NCBI GenBank assembly: GCA_951799425.1
Contig: OX637397.1
Location: 4,393,001 to 4,457,000, forward strand
Source: Ilex aquifolium
Taxonomy: Eukaryota; Streptophyta; Magnoliopsida; Aquifoliales; Aquifoliaceae
Length of the DNA: 64,000 nt
Direction of reading: 5' to 3'
The notes under the pieces were generated by a model that was not told where the DNA came from, did no database searches, and saw only the letters and a program-made list of their open reading frames with translations. The position numbers were made by a program, and so were the translations under genes. Shown piece after piece: positions 50,917-60,085 of the stretch (position 1 is its first letter; every line of letters starts with the position of its first letter).

Positions 50917-51097
50917 GGATCCGGCTCCTCTACTTTTAATTTTTAACAACAGAAGTGATGTTGATTAAAACAACGTCGTTTTGCATCAAAAAGTCGTCAT
51001 TCTGTTTAACAAAACAACATCGTTTTAGTGCAAAACAACGTTTTTTAATCAACAACACTTTTGCTGTTGATTTTCTAACAACAGAGGATCCTCACCT
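50917..51097. mobile_element. Foldback MITE, 181 bp, 9-bp TSD
   Basis: The two halves are inverted copies (GTGATGTTGATTAAAACAACG against the complement GTGTTGTTGATTAAAAAACG) around an AACAAAACAACATCG loop, with GGATCC near each end. The perfect 9-bp duplication CTTTTTGAG flanks it (50908-50916 and 51098-51106), consistent with a Mutator-like origin. Confidence 0.8.
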
Positions 51098-51106
51098 CTT
51101 TTTGAG

Positions 51107-52235
51107 TGGTGTGATGCTGATGATTCCAATTTTTTTATGAGGAAATGGTTCAAGTTGAACTACTCGCCCGCTTGAATAAATAAAGCTTCTAATAAATTAA
51201 TTACAAATTTTTTGAAGAGTTGATACATTTCAGGTCACGGTTGTCACGTCTACTACTGCAATTTTGTAGTTTCTTTTTAGAGTTCCAGCCGAGGTTAGAC
51301 TTTATATCAAAATATGACACGTGGAAAGTCATTTTATTATATTGGTTTACTTTTCTAATTGTTTATATGGTTAATGACTATAAATAACTTAAATCAAGAT
51401 CTACATTTAGTTCACTTCTCAATACAGTATCGATAAGTTATTTTTTGGTACCATAACTAATTCCTTCTAGCCCTCGGTGAAATCGAACAAGCTGAAATGT
51501 GCTGTGAAGATTTAATATTACCGTTGTCAACAGTTTTTACTTCTACAAGTTATAGTCCTGAGCAGCCTTGCAATGCACTTGCCTTGCTGCAACAATTCCT
51601 TGTTTTTGAAGTTTATGTTGTCTTAAACTAATTTTTCAAGACTTCTGTTAGCATCCCTAAGTGTGCCACATCAATCAAGTCGATTTTCACAGATGAATTA
51701 CTCACATGCACATATCATTTGGTATTAGGGTCTGATAACACCTCGAGTATGATCGGAAATAAGATAAGATCGAATTCAGTACTTGTAGTATTAGATTAAA
51801 ATCACCGATAGACTTAGTGGGTAAGCGTCATGTTGGAGGGTTAGAGTTGATAGTAATTAAATAGTTACATGATGTGAAGGAAGTGCTTAAATTTTGAATG
51901 CAAAATTACATTTTGCATAAAATGCTTCTCACTTATCATTTGCTTATTATTTCCAAGTTCCAAATCAAACCATACAGGTTTTCACGAAAGTCATAAACAG
52001 TGAAATCTTTCATTTTATTTCTGCATTTTCATCCAATTACAGTACAAAACATTTCTTAAAAGGAACATAAATCACAATGTCTATACCCACAACATCACAA
52101 GCTGGGTAAGTTCCTTATTCTAAAACCAGATGCAACATTACAACCAAACAAACCAAATCAGAAGCCAAAGTTTCAGACAAACAGACTTGAACAAACATCC
52201 AAAGAGCATTAGTCACAAGACAAGAACACTGAAGA
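51107..52235. other. Intergenic DNA between PR-10 copies 1 and 2
   Basis: No gene. The right end (from about 52000) is the PR-10 copy 2 3' UTR, similar to the equivalent regions below copies 1 and 3. The remainder is unremarkable AT-rich DNA. Confidence 0.5.
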
Positions 52236-53106
52236 TTAGGCGTAGGCGTCGGGGTTTTGAAGAAGATAGGCTTCCACAACCTTGTACATTGCCATGACCT
52301 TTTCTTTTCCTGCCTTGATATCATCTTCTTTGAGCACAAAATCACCATCTGTATAATAATTGCTGGTCACCTTAGAGATTGAACCACCATCCGGTGACTG
52401 CTCGAACTTGACCTCGTAAGTTATTTTCTGGAGCTTTTCAGCCAAGGAATCACCTCCAACTAATGAGTAGTTATACGTGTATGTCTCTTCATTGAGATCG
52501 TCGATGCGATACTTCACAGAATTGAAATCTCTACCTGCATGTAAAAGGCTCATGTTAGATTCGTGTTTTAGGATTGTGTATAGGACTGTCAATCGTATTA
52601 GGTGAGGGGAGTTTATGTCGAGTTGTGGTGAATTCGTGTCAAAAAGTACTCCACTTATATCTAATAGATTTATTAATCCGTGTTTATTGAATCATGTGAT
52701 ATTGGATTTGTATCGTATAATATATAAATGATTTGTGTCGTGTATTTCTTAATTGTGTCGTGTAGGAATCGCTCGTTTACAAAACGAGTTGTTTAAGAAA
52801 GACTTAAACTTTCTAATTTCATGTCGTGTTAACAAATCGTGTCATATTTTGACACCTCTAATTGTGTATAGAGCGTAGGGCTGTCCATGATCAGGACACA
52901 AAGCATAACTAAGTAATCTGACCTTCAACGAAGTTGATTTGCTTAATGCTTCCGACCCCTCCATCACCTTCGACGAATTCGATGCTCTTAATACCCTGTG
53001 GCATGAGTTTTGGAATCAAGTTGTGAGAGTCGATGATCGAGGCCTTGAATAACCTGGAAGGCGGGATCGGGGAAGCGTACTCCTCGGTGAAGGTGGTGAC
53101 ACCCAT
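52236..53106 (-). CDS. PR-10 / Bet v 1-family protein, array copy 2
   Basis: Exons 53106-52923 and 52534-52236 give 160 residues. The glycine-rich loop is [10 protein letters not shown]. Compared with copy 1 it has [26 protein letters not shown] and [12 protein letters not shown], and it ends QNPDAYA. Splice position and phase are identical to copies 1 and 3. The 388-bp intron contains a complete 280-bp hAT element plus its 8-bp duplication; without these it would be 100 bp. No lesions seen, so it should be functional. Which copy is expressed where cannot be judged from sequence. Confidence 0.95.
52581..52860. mobile_element. hAT-type MITE inside PR-10 copy 2 intron, 280 bp
   Basis: The left end TAGGACTGTCAA and right end TTGACACCTCTA (complement TAGAGGTGTCAA) form imperfect TIRs. 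The perfect 8-bp duplication ATTGTGTA occupies 52573-52580 and 52861-52868. The interior carries GTGTCGTGTA and GTTTACAAAACGAGT subterminal motifs shared with copies near 45.9 and 60.0 kb. It lies wholly within the intron and away from both splice sites. Confidence 0.9.
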
Positions 53107-53203
53107 GACTTGTGTAGGGTTTTGAAGATTGGAATGCAACTACAAAGAAAAGGTTGGATTTGGTGGTAACTCTTTGATGGAGAGAAGAGAAGTCGAGAGG
53201 ATG

Positions 53204-53212
53204 GTATTTATA
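53204..53212 (-). promoter_or_regulatory. TATA box of PR-10 copy 2
   Basis: TATAAATAC on the minus strand about 100 bp upstream of the ATG. The surrounding TATTTATAGGTTGAAG (plus strand) is shared with copy 3 exactly. Confidence 0.7.
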
Positions 53213-53469
53213 GGTTGAAGTAAAAGAACCCTTTGTTCTTAAAGTTGTTTCCAACATTTTGGAAATAGCATCAGGGGACGGCTAAATATATTCCAATGCT
53301 TGTTCATTTACAAAAAGAACAAGATCAGTTTCCAAAGTTTATAGAATTCATCCAATGTGAATCATTATTCTAGTTTTCAAAGACCGTTTGCTAGGACCAT
53401 CACACACATTGACACTAAAAAAAACACGCACACTCAGAGAGAGAGAGAGAGAGAGGGGCAATTTTATAA

Positions 53470-53765
53470 AAAAAAATTATACCGTACCACCGATTATAAC
53501 TTTTTATGATAAAATTATACCTTTAAAAACAGAAGTTACAACTGCTCAAGGAAAGACTATGATCGATTATGGGTTTCCTTTGAGCAATTATTACTTCTCA
53601 TTTCTCTCTTAGAAGTTTTAAGTTGACTTTTAAAAGTTGTAACCTAATTTTTGAAAGTTGTAACTTCAGTATCAATCACATTCTCCCATGATTGATCATA
53701 CTCTTTAAAACTTGTAAACTTAACTTTAAAAAGTTGTAATTTTTTGTACGGTACCGCTAACAAAT
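53470..53765. mobile_element. Probable foldback MITE upstream of PR-10 copy 2
   Basis: Near-inverted ends: TTATACCGTACCACCG on the left and the complement of GTACGGTACCGCTAAC on the right, with several internal AAGTTGTAAC/GTTACAACTT pairs. No unambiguous target duplication, so the boundaries are approximate. Confidence 0.5.
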
Positions 53766-55147
53766 TTTCAAAATGATTTTTAAAGCAAAAAAAAAAAAAA
53801 AATCCATTAAAATAAAAATATATATTTGAAGACTGTTATACGCGGAATTAAACTTGGAAGAAGAAAGTAAGTCTGGAAAAAAAAAAGTTAAAATTAATAC
53901 ATAAAACACTCGCCATTTAAAAATACTAAATAAAAGCAAAAAAAGCAAAAACTAAAGCATTGATAGATCACTATTGTAATGAACAATCATTTTTTTTTTA
54001 ATTTAGATGAATGCATCTTTAACAGACGAGAAATTAGAAAGCACAAACAAAGAGGTAAAGAAAAATTCAAAAAAAAAAAGTACAATAGAACCCCTAAAGA
54101 GATGGACATAAGAAATCAGACTGATTCTTTTGGCAATTTATTGGCCCCTTTGATACCTTCCAAAAATAAAATTATTGACCCTTGACTCTTAGATAGAATT
54201 TTAAAAAAATCAAGGATGACCAATCAAGCTCGGTGTTGTTGCTTCGCAACAACATTCAACTGGCACAAAGTTAGGGATGGCAAAGCCTGCACATTTTTAA
54301 GTTTGGACAAGGTGAAGAATTTGACTCCGACTAATATGATTGTCCATGGTGTAACGAGCACAACCCAAATAACCCTCGGGTACAACATGCTATAGAGGCC
54401 TGTGGATCACTGAGAGGCGTACATATAAATGCTACTCCTCGTTGCCATCTTTGACTGGGACGACCTGGATCCATCACCATCAATTAGTGCCTTCTACCTT
54501 AGCACCCGTTGGACCTTTTATTTGAAGGAAAAGTATGGCAGTAAGATCATATAGCATGCTGACAATGCTAAGGTGCTCTAAGCTATATCAAAAACACAGT
54601 GGAAATGAAAATTTCTATCTCTGCACTTAAAGGAGCTGCAAAAGAATGATCTCCCACTAGACTTTAGACCTCATCACCTCATGTTCAAAAATAAAGATTG
54701 GGTTGTATGGACTTTGATGGCCTTATATTCTCTTAGAAAATTCTACCACGTGAAACGCTCATTTAATTAAACATTAGCTTTAGATCTTCTCAACTGCATT
54801 TTTTTGGATTTATGGTAACAATACAAACTTTAAATATAATAGTTATTCACTAGCATGTGCATCGTTTGAACCCCAGTTTCAAGCTACCAAGGAAGTACAA
54901 TCAAATCGACCTGTCACTTTAACCACTGAAACTTTATTTGCTTTATGGTTGCAATTTTTCATAACAACAGGACAAAGCTGAATATAGATCACATTCTTCC
55001 CCAACTTATCACTAGCTGGGTAAGATCCTTATTCTAAAACAAGACTCAATACAACCCAAACAAACCAAATCAAAAGCCAAAGTTTCAGACAAACAGACTT
55101 GAACAAACATACAAAGAGCTTTAGTCACAAAACAAGGACACCGAGGA
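53766..55147. other. Intergenic DNA between PR-10 copies 2 and 3
   Basis: A stretch from about 54230 to 54720 has more even base composition and fragments that look like decayed coding sequence, but frames are broken and I could not assign a family. The last 200 bp is the PR-10 copy 3 3' UTR. Confidence 0.4.
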
Positions 55148-55727
55148 TTAGGCATAGGCGTTGGGATTTTGAAGGAGATAGGCTTCGACAACCTTGTACA
55201 TTGCCCAAACCTTTTCTTTGCCTGCCTTGATATCCTCTTCTTTGAGTGCAAAATCACCATCTGTGTAGTACTTGCTGGTCACCTTAGAGATAGAACCGCC
55301 ATCCGGTGACTGCTCGAACTTGATCTCATAAGTTATTTTCTGGAGCTTATCTACTAAAGAATCACCCCCAACCAATGTGTAATTGTATGTGTATGTCTTT
55401 TCATTAAGCTCGTCGATGCGGTACTTCACAGTATTAAAATCTCTACCTGCATGAAAAAGACTCATGTGAGATTCATCTTTGATGATACAGTGTATATATA
55501 TATATATTGGATAGAAAAACTGTGACAATATGGTGAATCTAACCTTCAACAAAGTTGATTTGCTTAATGCTTCCAGCCCCTCCGTCACCTTCGATGAATT
55601 CGATGCTCTTAATACCCTGTGGCATGAGTTTTGGAATCAAGTTGTGTGAGTCGAGGATCGATGCCTTGAATAACCTGGAAGGTGGGATCGGTGAAGCGTA
55701 CTCCTCAGTAAAGGTGGTGACAGCCAT
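55148..55727 (-). CDS. PR-10 / Bet v 1-family protein, array copy 3
   Basis: Exons 55727-55544 and 55446-55148 give 160 residues. The second residue is Ala (MAVTTF) where the other copies have Gly. The loop EGDGGAGSIK is intact. Distinct residues include SKYYTDGDFALKEEDIK and EKVWAMYKVVE, a Met-to-Trp change in the C-terminal helix that lines the ligand cavity. The 97-bp intron is compact and free of transposons, so it is the best model of the ancestral intron. Upstream sequence to about 56380 is recognisably homologous to that of copy 1. Confidence 0.95.
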
Positions 55728-55818
55728 GATTTTGAAAGATTTTTGAAGATTGGTGAGCTACTAGTAGGAATGATTTGGTGGTGACTCCTTGTTGGGAAGA
55801 AGAGAATGTGGGAGGGTA

Positions 55819-55827
55819 GTATTTATA
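55819..55827 (-). promoter_or_regulatory. TATA box of PR-10 copy 3
   Basis: TATAAATAC on the minus strand about 95 bp upstream of the ATG, in the same conserved block as copies 1 and 2. Confidence 0.7.
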
Positions 55828-55899
55828 GGTTGAAGCAAGGGGTTCTTTGTTCTCTCCAACCTTATAGAAATTAACATGGAAGAAGGCCAAATATATTCA

Positions 55900-56844
55900 C
55901 CTTCTTGTCCATTTTGGATATGCCATGGGTAGAGAAAGCCGACAACAATTTACAAAAGAACAAAGTTCATAGTTTGTACAACTCTTCCAAGGTGAATCAT
56001 TTTCCTAGTCTTCATGACCAATACCACACACACACACACACACGATGTTAAACAATAATGCTACTTGTATTTAATTTGAGAACTTAATTTAAAGACCTAA
56101 GGAGTATAACCATTTAACTTCATTCAATGTTAGAACCCACAACGATACCGATAATCATAATTCATTAAATCCTCCAATTAAACTTTTAAATTAAGTTCTG
56201 ACAACATTGCTCTTAGTGGTAATTAACATACCCTTATCATTTGTGGATATAGTTTGGACTCATTTTCAATATGTAAAGATGCACAGGACAAATCATTGGA
56301 TCTCCACTAGATATCAACATACATACAAAATTCCTTCAAGACAAGAGAGAGAATAACATAGCAATTTAGAAGAGTGGGTGCCCAATTCCAAGAGTTCGGA
56401 TCGAATCGTATTGATAGTGGAATTGGTATTGATGGTGGAATTTGATTAAATTAGCCCAGTGGCTAAGTGAGGATCATATTATAAGACCAAGGATTACAAT
56501 TTTTTTTTAACATTACATACTTGGTATGAAATAAAAACATAAGTCTGTGGGAGTTTAGTCTGCAACATGACTTTTAGAGTTGCCTTTCCTTGGAAAGCTA
56601 CCAAGGGAGAAAATCCAGAATTAACTTGGTGAAATCCAGTATTTCTACCATTAGAAGAATACTTGAACATTTGAACTCAAGAAGGTAAAGGTAAGGAGTA
56701 CCATTGAACAAAAAATCCGTTGGTCTAGGTTAATTTACTCACCTTAATTATCAAACTTAATACCAGACAACACTCTTGAAACTTATTCACATGAATTAAT
56801 ACATACTAGCCTGCCACCTTCTAGATAACAATTGGACGTCCCAC
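55900..56844. other. PR-10 copy 3 upstream region and intergenic DNA
   Basis: Contains the duplicated PR-10 upstream block (conserved GAATCATT...TCATGACC and TTGGATCTCCACTAGATAT) and a short (AC)n tract near 56026-56043. No separate gene is seen. Confidence 0.5.
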
Positions 56845-57465
56845 CTAGTCACACACCGGTGGTGGAATTTCCGGCGACAGTGGGTCTGGTGGCCCAACAT
56901 CAGGTGGCTTCGGCGGGATAAAATCAGGAGCACGCGGCGGAAACACATCCGGCGGCCCCTGCGGGATGTCGGGACCTGGCCACGAAGGCATCGGCGGCTG
57001 CGGAATGTCAGGAGGCGGCAGCGACGGCATCGATGGCAGAGGAATGTCAGGAGGCGGCGTCGATGGCATCGGTGACCCCGGAAAATCAGGCGTCGGCCCT
57101 GGAGACAGCGGCGGAGTATCAGCAGGCTTTTCTGGCGGAATTGGGTCGTAGTCCCTAACATTAGGGGTCCAGGACCAAGGCACTTCCGGAGGCACAGCGG
57201 GGTTGTGCTCGGGTGGCTCAGAGGGAAACTCCGGCGGAGTTCTTAGAGGCACGTCAGATTGGTGGTGACGCATTTGGCAGGAAATTAGAGAGATTGAAGC
57301 TGGGCAGCCATGGATAGGGTTGATTTCTTTGAGAGAGATGGCATTGGAAGATTGAGACACAGGTGATGGTTTGGTTATGGTTGAGATTAATGGAGAAAAA
57401 GGGATAGTTTTCTTCATGAGGTTTAATGAGACTGCAGAGACGGTGGACATGTTGCAAAACATCAC
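56845..57465 (-). CDS. Small proline-rich protein of unknown function, copy 1
   Basis: A single-exon frame of 206 codons; I do not recognise a named family. Residues about 1-60 are rich in Ser, Thr, Ile and Lys and almost free of acids, so they could be an organelle-targeting or signal segment. Residues about 75-206 are a proline-rich array of PD[IF]P, PPMPS and PPK repeats, with EVPWSWTPNVRDYDPIPPEKP before them. The C-terminal signature GPPDVFPPRAPDFIPPKPPD is nearly identical in the paralogue at 58335. Start choice is uncertain: ATGs at 57465, 57462, 57450 and 57417 are all in frame. The one at 57450 (MSTVS) aligns with an ATG in the paralogue, and MKKTI (57417) is the first segment shared at protein level. 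The upstream RY/ABRE block suggests ABA- or seed-linked expression. Confidence 0.75.
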   Translation of the reverse strand: MMFCNMSTVSAVSLNLMKKTIPFSPLISTITKPSPVSQSSNAISLKEINPIHGCPASISLISCQMRHHQSDVPLRTPPEFPSEPPEHNPAVPPEVPWSWTPNVRDYDPIPPEKPADTPPLSPGPTPDFPGSPMPSTPPPDIPLPSMPSLPPPDIPQPPMPSWPGPDIPQGPPDVFPPRAPDFIPPKPPDVGPPDPLSPEIPPPVCD

Positions 57466-57545
57466 CTAATTTTTACTAGTAAAAATGAAGTAATATAAAA
57501 GGTGGGTTTGCATGAGGTGGAAGATTAAGTGAGTAGGAGAAAGAT

Positions 57546-57582
57546 GTTGCATGTGGGTGTTTGACACGTGCATATACGTGGC
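57546..57582 (-). promoter_or_regulatory. RY plus double ACGT-core promoter block, copy 1
   Basis: A 37-bp block that is identical at 32 positions to the block upstream of the paralogue. It contains an RY motif (TGCATG, 57548-57553), an ACACGTG G-box/ABRE and a second TACGTGGC ABRE within GACACGTGCATATACGTGGC. RY plus ABRE is the known arrangement at ABI3/bZIP-controlled seed maturation promoters. It lies 80-120 bp upstream of the ATGs. Confidence 0.75.
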
Positions 57583-58334
57583 TTTCCTAGGACACCTGGA
57601 CGGCTTACAGGAAAGTGTCAGCATATGGAATTAAAAAATAGAATAAATTATACCAATAGTCCCCAAAATTTATCACTTATTATAATTTGATCCTTAAACT
57701 TTTAATTTTATTAATTTCATCTCTAAAATTTAAAAATTCAACTAATATAATCCTTAACACTAATTAGGACAAAAAATATCACGTACAAATCCCATGCACC
57801 TTAAGAAATAGTTTTGATATCTTTTAGACAAAAGAGAGGGTAAATGAGTTTGCATTGCTCTATGAACTTAATGGGGATTATCCTCAGCCTATGGTCTAAT
57901 GATTAATGAAATAAACTTAGAATTTCCCAAATCATAAAAGATGTGGACGGTACCAACACTATACTCGAAACTTAGATTAAGTGAAACGAGTTATAAATTC
58001 AGATATCTTAAACTTAAATTTTGACAATCTCTTGAGATCGTAACTGATATGTCTTTAATTGAGTAGAATAATGTTTTTTATATTTAATTTACTAATTGAT
58101 AGTAAATTCCAGTACCCCTAAATATCATGACCCCAACAAATCTGATAGTTATGATGATAAATTAAATCAATAAATTATATTATTAAATTATATCTCGATA
58201 ACATTAATGTATTTGTAGAATGCAACAATTTCAATATTAGACAACCCTAACTGGGTAATTGTTTACATGTGTATCACAAGCTTTCCACCACCTAGGGAAC
58301 AAGGGACATAAACGAGGAGGCCACCGACTTTCGA
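57583..58334. other. Intergenic DNA between the proline-rich genes
   Basis: A foldback-family arm (AAATTATACCAATAGTCCCC, near 57645) and a fragment of SINE family 2 (ATAAATTCAGATATCTTAAAC with TTGACAATCTCTTG, near 57990-58040) are visible. No gene. Confidence 0.45.
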
Positions 58335-58781
58335 TTATCCGGCCACATACTTTGGGGGTGGCGACCCAGGCTCCGGCGGCTTTGGCGGTATAATCTCAGG
58401 TGCACGCGGCGGAAATACTTCTGGTGGCCCCCGAGGGATGTCTGGACCGGGCGGCGAAGGAGTCGGCGGCCGTGGACCATCAGGCCGAGGTGGGGACGGC
58501 GTCGGTGGGCCTGGAAAATCTGGGCCTGGATTCGGCCCAGGAGATGATGGTGGTGGATCAGAAGGCTTTTCTGATAGTAACAATGGATCAAAGTCTGGAA
58601 CATTAGGAGTCCGAGGCTGCTCCGGTGGCGCCAAGGTAGCCTCCGGAGGCGCGTGAGATGGATCATGGGCTAGCTTTTGACCCGAAAGAAAGATTGGATT
58701 CAGACTGTAAGATTGAAAGAGTGATGAAGCTTTTATTTTCGTTGAGGTTGATGCATAAAACTGGATCGTCTTCTTCATCAC
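58335..58781 (-). CDS. Small proline-rich protein of unknown function, copy 2
   Basis: A single-exon frame of 148 codons, paralogous to the gene at 56845. Shared features are the MKKTI start with a Ser/Thr/Lys-rich first 40 residues, the TPNV[RP]D[YF]DP segment, EKP.D.PP.SPGP repeats, and the C-terminal G-P-P-E-V-F-P-P-R-A-P-E-I-I-P-P-K-P-P signature. It lacks several of the PPDIP repeats of copy 1. An upstream ATG at 58823, aligned with the 57450 ATG of copy 1, opens only an eight-codon uORF ending at 58797, so the main start is 58781 or 58778. Function unknown; possibly a hydrophilic seed or dehydration protein judging by the promoter. Confidence 0.75.
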   Translation of the reverse strand: MMKKTIQFYASTSTKIKASSLFQSYSLNPIFLSGQKLAHDPSHAPPEATLAPPEQPRTPNVPDFDPLLLSEKPSDPPPSSPGPNPGPDFPGPPTPSPPRPDGPRPPTPSPPGPDIPRGPPEVFPPRAPEIIPPKPPEPGSPPPKYVAG

Positions 58782-58796
58782 GAGGTTGGATGAGAA

Positions 58797-58823
58797 TCAT
58801 GAGATTGTAGAGACACTGCACAT
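58797..58823 (-). other. uORF in the leader of proline-rich copy 2
   Basis: ATG at 58823 followed by seven codons and TGA. The wording aligns with the translated N-terminus (MSTVSAVS) of copy 1. The reading frame was lost here through small changes between this point and MKKT, leaving a short uORF 15 bp before the main ATG. Confidence 0.6.
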
Positions 58824-58914
58824 ATTGGCAAGAACAAAAGAATTTTTGGTAGTTGGCGATGAAATGGTGCTTTTTTCCTGCATGCGGTGAAATATAAGAA
58901 CACGGCAATAATAT

Positions 58915-58951
58915 GGTGCATGTGGGTGAATGACACGTGTACATACGTGGC
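58915..58951 (-). promoter_or_regulatory. RY plus double ACGT-core promoter block, copy 2
   Basis: The same block as at 57546-57582, with an RY motif TGCATG (58917-58922) and GACACGTGTACATACGTGGC. Only five substitutions separate the two blocks, while the surrounding promoter has diverged much more. A hAT element begins 13 bp further upstream (58965). Confidence 0.75.
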
Positions 58952-58964
58952 ATAAGAGCAGACG

Positions 58965-59771
58965 TAGAGATGGGAAATGGGTGAGTTGGGTTGGTTATGG
59001 GTTGAGTTGAATTGGATTGGGTTAAAATAAATCCAATCTATTTTTCACTCAAGTAGTAAATGAGTTATAATAGGTTGGGTTTATAACGGGTTGGGTTAAA
59101 CCGATTAACTCATAAAATAATTAAAATTCTTAATAGACACGTTAGTACATCAAAACACACACACACACACATTAGTAGTACATCAAAATACAAACATACA
59201 CTTACACACACAAATTAATACATTAAAAATATACACACTAATATACTAAAATACACACTAATACACCACAAATACACACACATATACTAACACAAAAATT
59301 AAAACACATTTAATAAAAAAAAATACACACATAATGGGTTGGGGTCAGTTGCGGGCTATGAGTTGATTGTGATTTATGGGTCGACTCATGGGTCGTGGGG
59401 CCGACCCATGAGTTATGGGTCACCCCATGGGTCGTGGATCAACTCGTGCGTCATGGGTGGTGTATTAGTGTGTGTGTTTTTGGTGTACTAGTGTATGTAT
59501 ATTTTAGTGTATTAGTGTATATGTGTGTATTTTTTAGTGTAATAATGTGTGTATTTTTTGGTATATTAATATATTTATTTAATTTTATTATTTGTGCTAT
59601 TTAATAAAAAGATAAATACTCAACCCAATGGATACCCATTTGTAATCCAAATTAACCCGCTTAATTAAAATGGATCATATTACCCAATCCGTTTAGAACC
59701 TATATTAATTAATATATGTACCCAGCGGATTGGGCGGATTAATGGGTAATGAATTAAGATTGCCACCTCCA
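58965..59771. mobile_element. Non-autonomous hAT-type element, 807 bp
   Basis: The left end TAGAGATGGGAAATGGGT and the reverse complement of the right end, TGGAGGTGGCAATC, form a degenerate TIR. The perfect 8-bp duplication AGCAGACG flanks it (58957-58964 and 59772-59779). The interior has subterminal GGGTTGGGTT and TAATGGGTAAT motifs and long imperfect (AC)n and (TG)n stretches. It is inserted directly upstream of the RY/ABRE block of proline-rich copy 2. Confidence 0.8.
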
Positions 59772-59804
59772 AGCAGACGTGTAGGCGCATGTATATAATG
59801 TCGA

Positions 59805-60085
59805 GTGTTCATGTCAAAATACACTTTATTCATTTCTGATTCATTTATGAATTCGTATCTAATAAATTATGTTATGTCAAGTTTGTATCGTATATGAATT
59901 ATGTATAACTGATATATAATTAAGTCATATTGTGCATTTTTTTTATGGCTTCATTCATACCCAATTTATTTATTAATCGTCGTGTAGTATTGTGTCCACT
60001 TGTTTACGAAACATGTAGTTTAAAGAAAACTCAAATCTTTTAATTTTGTGGCGTATTAGTGTCGTGTTATATTTTGACACCCCTA
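59805..60085. mobile_element. hAT-type element copy, left end unclear
   Basis: It ends TATTTTGACACCCCTA at 60085 and its interior follows the 280-bp family at 52581 (GTTTGTATCGTATATGAATT, TTGTTTACGAAACATG). Left terminus and target duplication are not identifiable, so the copy is degraded. Confidence 0.55.

Noticed and set aside
58663-58953. 96-codon frame upstream of proline-rich copy 2
   Set aside because: It runs through the promoter block and leader in a different frame from the gene, and is not conserved upstream of copy 1.
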